Source: Streptomyces sp. ACA25
GTDB lineage: Bacteria > Actinomycetota > Actinomycetes > Streptomycetales > Streptomycetaceae
Reading direction: 5' to 3'
Assembly (NCBI RefSeq): GCF_028200735.1
Contig: NZ_JAQKPV010000005.1
Span: 1-64,000, forward strand
Length of the DNA: 64,000 bases
Shown: positions 1-7,551 of the stretch, piece after piece
Numbering within the stretch: the first letter of the stretch is position 1
How the letters are laid out: each line of letters begins with the position of its first letter
Notes under the pieces: model-generated
Database searches by the model: none
Told to the model about the DNA's origin: nothing
What the model saw: the letters and a program-made list of their open reading frames with translations, nothing else
Translations under genes and position numbers: made by a program

Positions 1-103
1 GCACACACCCGGGCGCCTCCACCGCCTGCCGGCAGCCCCATCCCCCCGCCCGTGCGTGTTCCGGCTTGCTCCCCGATGACCCGTGCCCGATACGGTAGCC
101 GTC

Positions 104-1276
104 ATGAGCGGTGAAGCATGGCTGATGTGGGACGAGAAGGTGACCGGCTACAACTTCGGTCCCGGCCACCCGATGGACCCGGTGCGCCTCGCGCTCACCA
201 TGCGGCTCGTCGAGGCGTTCGGCCTCGACAAGCAGCTCACGGTGAAGTCCGCGTTGTCCTGCGGAGACTCCACCCTCAGCCTCGTGCACCGCCCCGACTA
301 CCTGGCGGCCGTCCGGGAGGCCTCCGCGGACCCGTCCGCGGCCACCGGTGCCGAGCACGGCCTGGGCCCGGGAGACACCCCGGCGTTCCCCGCCATGCAC
401 GACGTCTCCTCGCTGATCGCCGGTCTGTCGGTGTCCGCGGCCGAGAACATCTGGAACGGCACCGTGCAGCACGCCGTCAACTTCGCCGGCGGGCTGCACC
501 ACGCCATGCCGGGCTCCGCCTCGGGGTTCTGTGTCTACAACGACGCCGCGCTCGCCATCGCCCGCCTGCTCGAGAGCGGTGCGGAGCGGGTGGTCTACCT
601 CGATGTGGACGTGCATCACGGCGACGGGGTGCAGGCCGCCTTCTGGGACGACCCCAGAGTCCTCACGATCTCTCTGCACGAACACCCGCGCCACCTGTTC
701 CCCGGGACGGGGTGGCCGGAGGAACACGGGGCGGACAGCGCGCCGGGCCACGCGGTGAACGTCGCGCTGCCGCCCGGCACCTCGGACGCCGGCTGGCTGC
801 GGGCCCTGCACGGGGTGGTACCCGAGCTCCTGGCCGCCTTCCGGCCGCAGGTCCTGGTCACCCAGCACGGGGCGGACACGCACTTCGAGGACCCGCTCGC
901 GCACCTCACCGTCTCTCTGGACGCTCAGCGTGCCGCCATGGAGGCATGCCACTCCTGGGCCCACGAGTTCGCCGAGGGCCGGTGGCTGGGCCTCGGAGGC
1001 GGGGGCTACGCGGTGATCGACGTCGTCCCCCGCAGCTGGACCCACTTGGTGGCGATCGCCGGCCACGTGCCGATCGCACCGGAAACGCCGGTCCCGGAGG
1101 AGTGGCTGCACGTCGTCCGCACCCTCACACGTTCCTCGGGACCCCGGCGCATGACCGACGGGCGGCAGCCGACGTGGCGGGACTGGGAAGCGGGATACGA
1201 CCCCGCCGACCCCCTGGACCAGGCGATCCGGGCGGCCCGCAGATCCGTGTACCCGGCGCATGGCCTGCTGCCCTGA
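104..1276 (+). CDS. acuC: AcuC-like histone deacetylase family protein
   Basis: This is a zinc-dependent deacetylase of the arginase/HDAC fold. AcuC-type members remove acetyl groups from lysines, classically on acetyl-CoA synthetase, and so link acetate use to protein acetylation. The protein has 390 residues. Visible motifs are the N-terminal GYNFGPGHPMDP, a central GGLHHAM, YLDVDVHHGDG with the metal-binding Asp and His residues, and GADTHFEDPLAHL. I chose ATG 104 because the AcuC family starts just before the MWDE segment; a GTG at 83 would add seven residues. It stands alone, with about 750 bp of non-coding DNA behind it. The family is certain; the physiological target is inferred. Confidence 0.88.
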   Translation: MSGEAWLMWDEKVTGYNFGPGHPMDPVRLALTMRLVEAFGLDKQLTVKSALSCGDSTLSLVHRPDYLAAVREASADPSAATGAEHGLGPGDTPAFPAMHDVSSLIAGLSVSAAENIWNGTVQHAVNFAGGLHHAMPGSASGFCVYNDAALAIARLLESGAERVVYLDVDVHHGDGVQAAFWDDPRVLTISLHEHPRHLFPGTGWPEEHGADSAPGHAVNVALPPGTSDAGWLRALHGVVPELLAAFRPQVLVTQHGADTHFEDPLAHLTVSLDAQRAAMEACHSWAHEFAEGRWLGLGGGGYAVIDVVPRSWTHLVAIAGHVPIAPETPVPEEWLHVVRTLTRSSGPRRMTDGRQPTWRDWEAGYDPADPLDQAIRAARRSVYPAHGLLP

Positions 1277-2023
1277 CAGACCGTAGGGCTTGCGTGCGCG
1301 TCCACGGGTGAGAGCACTCGGCCTCGGTGCTGCCCCGCCTCGGCGCTGCCCCGCCTCGGTACGAAGCCCTGGACCAGGTGCCGCCGATGCTCCGCGAACC
1401 GGGCCAGGGACGTTCGCGGCCTGCCCGTCGCGCACGTCTACTGCTGCCCTCCTACGCCACCTTGGCCACAGGACACTCCGCGCCGGTATACCTACGTCTC
1501 ACCCCGGTACAGGGCCGATCTATCGACATAACGACCCGATTTGAACTACGCATTGCCGACCGGTGCGGCGGCCCCGAACCGATGCGGTGTCAGCCGCGCT
1601 GTTGTGCAACGGACAGGGGAGAAGAGGGCGCACCACACCCTGCTTCCCCGTTCCCGGTCCGGTCTCCTCGGCGACAGCTGCCTCCTCCGGAAGGAGCAGA
1701 CGAGACCACCGCCGGCTTCGCGGCGCAGGTCAACCGGGTAACGGGGGACAGCTGCCGGAAGTACACCGGTCCCTTCTGCCGTTCCGGCGGCCGCTTGGCA
1801 GCGGGTGCCGGCGGCAGCGCCGGGCGCCCCGGGCGCCGAGGCGTTCCCAGCGGTCGACGGCTCGCCGTGAGCCGGGGGAGTGCGCACTCCGCGCCACCGC
1901 GCTGGGCGTGCCCCTCTTTCTCTCTCGCATCACCCGCCCCTGATCTGGGGAGGACCGCACTTGCGAGAGGGAGTCACCGGAGGGGAAGCCGGTGTCCGAC
2001 ATGTGTGGAAGGGCAGGAGTGGC
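1277..2023. other. Long intergenic region without a convincing gene
   Basis: About 750 bp lie between acuC and the small HTH gene. Open frames here are long only because GC is high; their translations are Arg/Pro/Gly-rich and resemble no family I know. The stretch around 1515-1560 is locally AT-richer and could hold a promoter for the HTH gene. A 16-bp direct repeat lies near its start. No tRNA-like cloverleaf was seen. Confidence 0.5.
1321..1360. repeat. Short tandem repeat, 16-bp unit, 2.5 copies
   Basis: The unit GCCTCGGTGCTGCCCC occurs at 1321-1336, again at 1337-1352 with one change, and half a copy follows to 1360. It lies directly downstream of acuC in non-coding DNA. No function is evident. 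Confidence 0.7.
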
Positions 2024-2233
2024 ATGGCTGCTGGCGAGAGGCTTCTCAGCGAGGCCAAGTTCCTGACCGTGGCGGAGGTCGCCGCGGTCATGCGAGTGTC
2101 CAAGATGACGGTGTACCGCTTGGTGCACGCAGGTCATCTCCCCGCGATCCGGGTGGGAAGGTCCTTCCGGGTCCCCGAGCAGGCCGTCCACGAGTACCTC
2201 AGGCAGTCCTTCGTCGGCGTGGAGAGCGCGTAA
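2024..2233 (+). CDS. Small excisionase-type helix-turn-helix DNA-binding protein
   Basis: The product has 69 residues and is almost entirely one MerR/excisionase-type winged helix: FLTVAEVAAVMRVSKMTVYR is the HTH (about residues 12-31) and RVGRSFRVPEQAV the wing. Proteins of this kind bind DNA and in Streptomyces often act in development. ATG 2024 follows GGGCAGGAG, and upstream codons in frame are atypical. Its position beside the bTHX-like gene and bldN matches the S. coelicolor gene I remember as bdtA (near SCO3328). The fold is certain; the target is unknown, and the name is left out because it rests on memory. Confidence 0.85.
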   Translation: MAAGERLLSEAKFLTVAEVAAVMRVSKMTVYRLVHAGHLPAIRVGRSFRVPEQAVHEYLRQSFVGVESA

Positions 2234-2362
2234 CGGCAGGACAGGAGCCCTGCGCGCCCCTCGATTAACCGGCATCACCCCGTGGCGGGTAGTCTGGCCC
2301 GATGTAGGTCGTGTGGGCTCGGACGCCCCGCACCGAGTAATTCGAAGTGAGCGAGGGTAGTC

Positions 2363-2461
2363 GTGGGCTCTGTTATCAAGAAGCGGCGCAAGCGGATGGC
2401 GAAGAAGAAGCACCGCAAGCTGCTCAAGCGCACACGTGTGCAGCGCCGCAACAAGAAGTGA
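2363..2461 (+). CDS. Very basic 32-residue ribosomal-type protein (AURKAIP1/COX24 domain, bTHX-like)
   Basis: A GTG-initiated frame encodes only 32 residues, about half of them Lys or Arg: it begins [19 protein letters not shown] and ends [10 protein letters not shown]. This is the short actinobacterial AURKAIP1/COX24-domain protein, conserved in actinobacteria and thought to associate with the small ribosomal subunit. The start is fixed by GAGG upstream (GCGAGGGTAGTC) and by the family's conserved beginning. A strong hairpin terminator follows 13 bp after the stop, so it ends a transcription unit, possibly together with the HTH gene 130 bp upstream. Confidence 0.9.
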   Translation: MGSVIKKRRKRMAKKKHRKLLKRTRVQRRNKK

Positions 2462-2474
2462 GCGAGCGCAGCTG

Positions 2475-2508
2475 ACGGTCCTCCCGCCTGTCCAGGCGGG
2501 AGGACCGT
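2475..2508 (+). terminator. Intrinsic terminator after the small basic protein gene
   Basis: A perfect 15-bp inverted repeat (arms 2475-2489 and 2494-2508, 4-nt loop) begins 13 bp after the stop codon. The downstream TCGTGTTTCTG is mildly T-rich, normal for high-GC actinobacterial terminators. Confidence 0.85.
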
Positions 2509-2562
2509 CGTGTTTCTGCAGGACCCGGAACAGCTGTCACGGGGGAGCGCCCGGGAGACGAG

Positions 2563-2621
2563 CGGGCAGCACGCACGCGGGACCCGTCGTCTCCTGACGG
2601 GTCCCGCGTGCGTGCTGCCCG
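2563..2621. terminator. Very long perfect hairpin, probable terminator for rsbN
   Basis: Arms 2563-2588 and 2596-2621 are a perfect 26-bp inverted repeat around a 7-nt loop (GTCTCCT). It lies 30 bp beyond the minus-strand stop of rsbN and just after the plus-strand terminator, so it insulates two convergent units. There is no T-tract. Confidence 0.75.
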
Positions 2622-2650
2622 GCCACGACGGGCCCCGGGCCGGGCAGCGG

Positions 2651-3889
2651 TCAGTCGGTCTTCCGCACCTCGATACCGAGGCCCGGGAGCAGGTCCTCGA
2701 GGAGCGGCGGGACAGTGATGTCCGGTTGCGGCCAGCCGGGATCCGACTCGGTGGACTCCGAGGGCTGCCCGCTGTCGTCCCGGCCCGGGTCGAGCAGCCC
2801 GGTGCCGCCCAGCAGTCCCTCGGACGGCTCCCCGGAGGGGACGGCGGGGCTCGTCGCCTCGCCGGTTTCCCGAGGACCCTCCGGGGTGCTCCGCTCCGGA
2901 TGCTCCTCGGCGCCGGGCAGCTCGCCGGCGTCCTCGAGCAGGTCGGTCGGCCCGTCCGTCCCGCCGCGGGAGTCGTCGGGGGCGGTGGAACCGGTGCTCT
3001 CCGTCGCCGGTTGCTGCCGCAGGGGCAGGAGATCGTCCTCCATGGCCTCGAAGAGTGACGTCACGTCCTGACGCACGTCGTGGAGCGGAGCCGGCAGCCG
3101 GCTGCTCAGCCCATCCCAGGTGTCGCGGTGCTTCTCGGTGAACGCGGAAAGGGACCGCAGGGGGTCGAGCGACCCGTCGGACGCGTGCGCGCCGCTGAGC
3201 AGCCGGTGCCCCTCCGACGCGTCACGGTGCATGCTGGAGAGCGCCTGGCGGACCTCGGAGATCTGCTCCGCGTTCAGCTCTCCGGCCTTGCGCCGCTCCA
3301 TCAGCCTTACCGACTCGTTCAGGCGGGTCGAGGCACGGTCGAGGTGGACCCTGCCGCGGTCGGCATCGCCCTGCGCGAAGTCCAGGCGGAGGTCCTCCAT
3401 GCCGCGCTTGAGGCCGTAGAGGGTGTCTCCGGGCAGCGCACCGGTGCTGGCGGCGGCCGCGCCGCCGAACGCGCCGGCGGCCACGCCCACGGTGAGGCCA
3501 CCGGCTGCCAGTCCCTTCGTGAGCCTTGTTCTGGGACGCAGCCTGCTGAGGGCGCGCACCGGGGTGGCCCGGTGGGCGCCCCGTCCGCTGCGGGCGGGGC
3601 CGGGCCGGGAGGAGCCCCGGCCCTCGGCGCCTCCCTCCGCGACGGCGGCCTCCATCGCCGCGACGAGCCGAGCCCGCTGGACGACTTTCGTGCCGGGACT
3701 CAGCTCCGGCTCGGGCAACGCCTCCAGCCCGTGCACCACGGACAGCAGAACCGCCACTTCGGACCCGGGCGCTGTAGCACCGGGGTCCGCCGGGGTCGGG
3801 TCTGCCGCCGCTTCCTCGCTGAGCCGCGGCTCAGCGAGGGCTTGGGCGAAGGCGTGGGCCCGGCGGTTCGCCGAAACGGATCGGATCAC
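2651..3889 (-). CDS. rsbN: Anti-sigma factor RsbN (DUF5667), partner of BldN
   Basis: RsbN is the membrane anti-sigma factor that holds the developmental sigma factor BldN. The 412-residue protein has a cytoplasmic N-terminal part with HAFAQALAEPRL and a conserved helical segment (about residues 40-90), one membrane helix at about 124-148 (LTKGLAAGGLTVGVAAGAF), then an extracytoplasmic DUF5667 region (GDTLYGLKRGMEDLRL onward). The tail from about residue 290 is low-complexity, rich in Asp, Gly, Pro and Ser. I prefer GTG 3889, 8 nt after AGGAGG; a GTG at 3898 overlaps that site. It lies directly downstream of bldN, and a BldN-type promoter at 4018-4046 suggests that BldN controls its own inhibitor. 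Confidence 0.88.
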   Translation of the reverse strand: MIRSVSANRRAHAFAQALAEPRLSEEAAADPTPADPGATAPGSEVAVLLSVVHGLEALPEPELSPGTKVVQRARLVAAMEAAVAEGGAEGRGSSRPGPARSGRGAHRATPVRALSRLRPRTRLTKGLAAGGLTVGVAAGAFGGAAAASTGALPGDTLYGLKRGMEDLRLDFAQGDADRGRVHLDRASTRLNESVRLMERRKAGELNAEQISEVRQALSSMHRDASEGHRLLSGAHASDGSLDPLRSLSAFTEKHRDTWDGLSSRLPAPLHDVRQDVTSLFEAMEDDLLPLRQQPATESTGSTAPDDSRGGTDGPTDLLEDAGELPGAEEHPERSTPEGPRETGEATSPAVPSGEPSEGLLGGTGLLDPGRDDSGQPSESTESDPGWPQPDITVPPLLEDLLPGLGIEVRKTD

Positions 3890-4017
3890 GGGCGGCACCT
3901 CCTCTCGTCAGCACGGTCGATTCCGCATTACGGCCGTATGAGTGCGTGACCGGGTCCCGTTCCGCCCGGAGGGGGTAACGGGGCCGTGGTCCCGGTGGCC
4001 GGGAGCTTGCAGACTCG

Positions 4018-4046
4018 ACAACGAGCGGCAGGGCTCTCGGGTTACG
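4018..4046 (-). promoter_or_regulatory. BldN-type promoter upstream of rsbN
   Basis: On the minus strand CGTAAC (4041-4046) and CGTTGT (4018-4023) are separated by exactly 17 bp. This agrees with the BldN consensus as I recall it (about CGTAAC, 16-18 bp, CGTTGA). The -10 lies about 130 bp before the rsbN start, within the bldN-rsbN gap. Confidence 0.7.
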
Positions 4047-4103
4047 GCTGAGTGATGATGTGACCGGATCAGTCCTTCCCCGCATCTCCGGCTGTTCCGT
4101 TCT

Positions 4104-4892
4104 TCACCGGACGTCCTCCGGCAACAGCCGGGCCAGGGTCCGGACGGCGCGGTACTGCAGGGTCTTGATGGCCCCCTCGTTCTTGCCCATGACCTGGGCC
4201 GTCTCGGCCACGGAGAACCCCTGCAGAAAGCGCAGGCTCACGCATTCCCGCTGCTGGGGGTTGAGCCGGCCGACGGCCTCCAGGAGCGCGGAGTTGGCCA
4301 GCTTCTCGAGGACCGAGTCCTCGGGGCTGCGCTCCACCTCGTTGGCGTCGAGCATCTCCCCGGTGGTGACCTCGAGCCGGAACCGGCTGGACTTGAAGTG
4401 GTCCGCGACCAGATTGCGGGCGATGGTGACCAGCCAGGCTCCGAAGTCCCGGCCCTGCCAGGTGAAGGTGCCGATGCGTCGCAGGGCGCGCAGGAACGTC
4501 TCGTTGGTGAGGTCCTCCGCGGTCGCCCGGCCGCCGACGCGGTAGTAGATGTAGCGGTAGACGGTGTCGGAGTACTGGTCGTAGAGGCAGCCGAAGGCCT
4601 CGGCCTCGCCGCTCTGCGCCCGTTCGACGAGGTCCATCATGCGGCGGCTGTCGCTGTCCGCGGCGGGACGGCGGGTGGTGCCGGCCGAGCCTGCGGAGCC
4701 TGAGCGGGCGCGCCTGCGCACCGGTGCGGCGCCGGCGGTGCTTTCGGCCAGAACGCAGGCAGGGCCTGCGGGGACTGGTGCGGCGAGGGTGAGGACGGCG
4801 TACGAGGTGGGGACGAGGGCGCGCAGCTGGTCGAGGACCAGAGCGCGCAGCGTAGCCAGGCCCGAGGCGTCAACCCCGACGTGTGGGTACAC
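4104..4892 (-). CDS. bldN: Developmental ECF sigma factor BldN with N-terminal pro-sequence
   Basis: BldN directs genes for aerial hyphae, including bldM and chaplin/rodlin genes. The 262-residue product begins MYPHVGVDASGLATLR at a GTG codon, then carries a variable, Ala/Arg-rich segment to about residue 84 before sigma region 2 (MMDLVERAQ, YDQYSDTVYRYIYYR, TAEDLTNETFLRALR). Region 4 follows (RLNPQQRECVSLRFLQGFSV, AETAQVMGKNEGAIKTLQYR). The first 85 or so residues correspond to the pro-sequence that is removed in S. coelicolor. rsbN follows after 214 bp. Identification is very secure because the core is nearly invariant in Streptomyces. Confidence 0.95.
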   Translation of the reverse strand: MYPHVGVDASGLATLRALVLDQLRALVPTSYAVLTLAAPVPAGPACVLAESTAGAAPVRRRARSGSAGSAGTTRRPAADSDSRRMMDLVERAQSGEAEAFGCLYDQYSDTVYRYIYYRVGGRATAEDLTNETFLRALRRIGTFTWQGRDFGAWLVTIARNLVADHFKSSRFRLEVTTGEMLDANEVERSPEDSVLEKLANSALLEAVGRLNPQQRECVSLRFLQGFSVAETAQVMGKNEGAIKTLQYRAVRTLARLLPEDVR

Positions 4893-5219
4893 GGGACTCC
4901 CAGAGGCAGAGCTTGCATCACGTGCGGTGCGAGGTCCGAGGCCGTTACCTGGCTGGTGACGAGCGGGGACCGGGTTGCGTCCAAGGAGAATAACGCTTCG
5001 TGCCGGAACTGCTACCCCGAGTTGTGAAAATCACCGAGTCGGATTGGAGTGTGACACTTCGGGGTCGGTGCGCCAGGGTAACGCCAGGGCGATTGGGGTA
5101 CATGAGTGACCGATTCTGCACAGTGGGTGATCAGGTTCGACCGATGTGCGCCGCCTGGTCTTGGGTCGCGCATCAGCGGGTAGGGGAGGCGAATGGCCGC
5201 CGGGGGTCGGTCGCGGAGC
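4893..5219. other. Regulatory gap upstream of bldN
   Basis: This 327-bp stretch separates the bldN start from the stop codon of the HAD hydrolase gene (both minus strand) and presumably holds the bldN promoter and leader. No strong hairpin or coding region was found. A possible BldD site is listed separately. Confidence 0.5.
5118..5130 (-). promoter_or_regulatory. Candidate BldD box upstream of bldN
   Basis: The minus strand reads TCACCCACTGTGC, which fits the remembered BldD consensus TNACNCWGNGTNA at seven of nine defined positions. bldN is an established BldD target in Streptomyces, so the location is sensible, but a two-mismatch site of this size can arise by chance. Confidence 0.3.
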
Positions 5220-6179
5220 TCAGCGCCGACGGCGCTGCAGTGCCATCGCGGCGGCGGCCCCACCGGCCAGGGCACCCGCACCGGCGGCTGCGGGCACCCC
5301 GACTCGGACGGCCTTCCGTCCGGTCCGGTAGTCGCGCAGCCGCCAGCCCTGCTCCTTGGCATGGGAGCGCAGCTTGCTGTCCGGGTTGATCGCGTACGGA
5401 TGTCCGACCAGCGACAGCATCGGGATGTCGTTGGCCGAGTCGCTGTACGCCGCGCACCGCTCCAGGTCGAGGTCTTCGGCCGTGGCGATGGAGCGGACCG
5501 CGACGGCCTTCGCAGCGCCGTGCAGCGGTTCCCCGACGAGCCGGCCGGTGTACACGCCGCCGACCGATTCGGCCACGGTGCCGAGCGCGCCGGTCAGTCC
5601 GAGGCGGCGGGCGATGATGGTCGCGGTCTCCACCGGGGCTGCGGTCACGAGCCAGACCCGCTGGCCGGCGTCGAGGTGGGCCTGCGCCAGGGCAAGGGTG
5701 CCGGGCCAGATGCGGTCGGCCATGTACTCGTCGTAGATCTCCTCCCCGATCGCCATCAGGTCGGCGACCCGGTGGCCCTGCACGATGGACAGGGCGCTCT
5801 CCCGGGCCTCTTCCATGTGGGCGGGATCCTCCGCGCCGGCCATCCGGAACCAGGCCTGCTGCCAGGCGAACCGCACCAGTTCGCGCTTGCTGAAGAACGC
5901 ACGCTTGTAGAGCCCGCGTCCGAAGTGGAACAGCGCCGCCCCCTGCATCACGGTGTTGTCCAGATCGAAGAAGGCCGCGGCCCGGGGATCACCGGGAGCC
6001 GGGAACGGAGGCTCCACGGAGACCTGCCGGGCTGCTGCGGCGGCGGCCTCCCCGGCAAGCACGCTCAGCTCGGTGGTGGCGCCGTCACCCGGCCCGGGCC
6101 GGGGACGGAAGGGCAACGCGTCGCGCAGTACCCCGAAGAGACTGCTGCCGGAGCGCGGACCGGACGGCTGCTGGGGCAT
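5220..6179 (-). CDS. HAD-IB family hydrolase
   Basis: This is a haloacid-dehalogenase phosphatase of the SerB-like IB class. Motif I is FFDLDNT (Asp72 and Asp74 from ATG 6179), motif II lies in LVTAAPVETATIIARRLGL, and motif IV is AAYSDSANDIPML followed by the class signature PYAINPDSKLR. The family dephosphorylates small phosphomonoesters; the substrate is not evident. The first 60 residues are Pro/Gly-rich and variable, and the C-terminus ends in a hydrophobic Ala/Gly stretch plus RRRR, perhaps a membrane tail. I chose ATG 6179 because an upstream 25-residue extension is atypical. It diverges from the glutaredoxin gene across 74 bp. Confidence 0.85.
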   Translation of the reverse strand: MPQQPSGPRSGSSLFGVLRDALPFRPRPGPGDGATTELSVLAGEAAAAAARQVSVEPPFPAPGDPRAAAFFDLDNTVMQGAALFHFGRGLYKRAFFSKRELVRFAWQQAWFRMAGAEDPAHMEEARESALSIVQGHRVADLMAIGEEIYDEYMADRIWPGTLALAQAHLDAGQRVWLVTAAPVETATIIARRLGLTGALGTVAESVGGVYTGRLVGEPLHGAAKAVAVRSIATAEDLDLERCAAYSDSANDIPMLSLVGHPYAINPDSKLRSHAKEQGWRLRDYRTGRKAVRVGVPAAAGAGALAGGAAAAMALQRRRR

Positions 6180-6253
6180 GCTATGAGGATAGCCACTCGG
6201 AGCCCGGCCCCCGGTTGCGCACGGGTGTCCCGACTCCGTCCGGGAGCTGCACA

Positions 6254-6541
6254 ATGGCCGCTATGAGAACGTCCTGGCTCCGCAGCCGTCCCAAGCCCCC
6301 GCAGGACCACACGGTCACCCTCATCGGAAAGCCCGGATGTCATCTGTGCGATGACGCCCGCGCGGTGATCGAGGAGGTGTGCGGTGAGCTGGGAGTGAGC
6401 TGGGAGGAGAAGGACATCACCCAGGACCCGGAGCTCCACCGGCGGTACTGGGAGGAGATCCCGGTGGTGCTGGTGGACGGTGAGCAGCACGACTTCTGGC
6501 GGGTGAAGCCGGAGCGCCTGCGCCGGGCGCTGGGCGCTTGA
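6254..6541 (+). CDS. Glutaredoxin-like (DUF836) thiol-redox protein
   Basis: The 95-residue protein has a thioredoxin fold with KPGCHLCDDA (Cys29-X2-Cys32) and the cis-proline motif EEIPVVLVDG. It belongs to the glutaredoxin-like DUF836 family of small cytoplasmic thiol-disulfide proteins. ATG 6254 has GGGAG 7 nt upstream, whereas the internal ATG 6263 is badly spaced. It sits immediately before the Rex operator and rex, and this neighbourhood is conserved in Streptomyces; the direct substrate is unknown. Confidence 0.82.
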   Translation: MAAMRTSWLRSRPKPPQDHTVTLIGKPGCHLCDDARAVIEEVCGELGVSWEEKDITQDPELHRRYWEEIPVVLVDGEQHDFWRVKPERLRRALGA

Positions 6542-6665
6542 CCGAAATTCGTGCAGTATTCGAGGCCATTTGGGGGGCTAGGGCCTATACGTGAGGAGTG
6601 TGACGGGTGTCCGTGTCGATGTATGTGGCACCGGTCACTTTGGCCGGACAAATGGGACACCATCT

Positions 6666-6683
6666 TTGTGCACGCGTTCACAA
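6666..6683. promoter_or_regulatory. Rex operator (ROP) upstream of rex
   Basis: TTGTGCACGCGTTCACAA is an inverted repeat that differs by one base from the Streptomyces Rex operator TTGTGAACGCGTTCACAA. It lies 86 bp before the rex start, so rex and the following hem genes are predicted to be repressed by Rex when the NADH/NAD+ ratio is low and released when it is high. Confidence 0.9.
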
Positions 6684-6768
6684 AGGCATAGCCTGGAGCG
6701 GACGGAGCGGTCTTGGCGCGCGCGGCGCGCGCGGCCGCTCACCGCTTCGCTCAACCGGCAGGAGCACC

Positions 6769-7551
6769 GTGGCAACTGGCCGAACCCACCGACCGGCGAC
6801 TCGCAGCCGAGGTATCCCCGAGGCGACGGTCGCCCGTCTGCCCCTCTACCTCAGGGCGCTCACCGCGCTCTCGGAGCGCTCGGTGCCCACGGTCTCATCC
6901 GAGGAGCTCGCCGGTGCGGCCGGGGTCAATTCGGCCAAACTCCGTAAGGACTTCTCCTACCTCGGCAGCTACGGCACCCGCGGGGTCGGCTACGACGTCG
7001 AGTACCTCGTCTACCAGATCTCCCGTGAGCTCGGGCTCACCCAGGACTGGCCGGTGGTCATCGTCGGTATCGGCAACCTCGGCGCCGCGCTCGCCAACTA
7101 CGGCGGATTCGCCTCTCGCGGCTTTCGCGTCGCGGCCCTGATCGATGCCGATCCGTTGATCGCCGGCAAGCCGGTCGCAGGGATCGATGTCCGGCACATC
7201 GACGACCTGGAGGCGATCGTCGACGACAACGATGTCTCCATCGGGGTCATCGCCACCCCGGCCGGGGCCGCCCAGCAGGTGTGCGACCGGCTCGTCGCGG
7301 CCGGGGTCACCTCCATTCTGAACTTCGCGCCCACGGTGCTCGCGGTGCCCGACGGCGTCGACGTCCGCAAGGTCGATCTCTCCATCGAACTGCAGATTCT
7401 CGCCTTCCACGAGCAGCGCAAGGCAGGCGAGGCGTCGGTGTCGGAGACCGGCATCGAGGCCGCCCGCCCGGCGGTGCCCGCCGCCGCCGGCGCGTCCAAG
7501 CGGAACGGCAGCGGTCCTGACGACGGCCTTCCGGCGGTGGTGCCGGCATGA
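6769..7551 (+). CDS. rex: Redox-sensing transcriptional repressor Rex
   Basis: Rex senses the NADH/NAD+ ratio and represses respiratory genes such as cydABCD and its own operon. The 260-residue protein has an N-terminal winged helix (about 10-75: IPEATVARLPLYLRAL, SSEELAGAAGVNSAKLRKDF, SYLGSYGTRGVGYDV) and a Rossmann domain with VVIVGIGNLGAALANY and a C-terminal swapped helix (ILAFHEQRKAGE). I chose GTG 6769, which follows AGGAG and gives the family start (ATGRTHRPATRSRGIP); the open frame extends upstream only through the operator region. Its stop overlaps the hemA start (ATGA), so they are translationally coupled. Confidence 0.95.
   Translation: MATGRTHRPATRSRGIPEATVARLPLYLRALTALSERSVPTVSSEELAGAAGVNSAKLRKDFSYLGSYGTRGVGYDVEYLVYQISRELGLTQDWPVVIVGIGNLGAALANYGGFASRGFRVAALIDADPLIAGKPVAGIDVRHIDDLEAIVDDNDVSIGVIATPAGAAQQVCDRLVAAGVTSILNFAPTVLAVPDGVDVRKVDLSIELQILAFHEQRKAGEASVSETGIEAARPAVPAAAGASKRNGSGPDDGLPAVVPA

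Noticed and set aside
1327..2268. A 313-codon plus-strand open frame over the HTH gene
   Set aside because: It is Arg/Pro/Gly-rich, resembles no family, and overlaps the well-supported HTH gene in another frame; long frames are expected in GC-rich DNA.
6687..6700. A possible -10 box just after the Rex operator
   Set aside because: No matching -35 at acceptable spacing was found, so I did not call a rex promoter.
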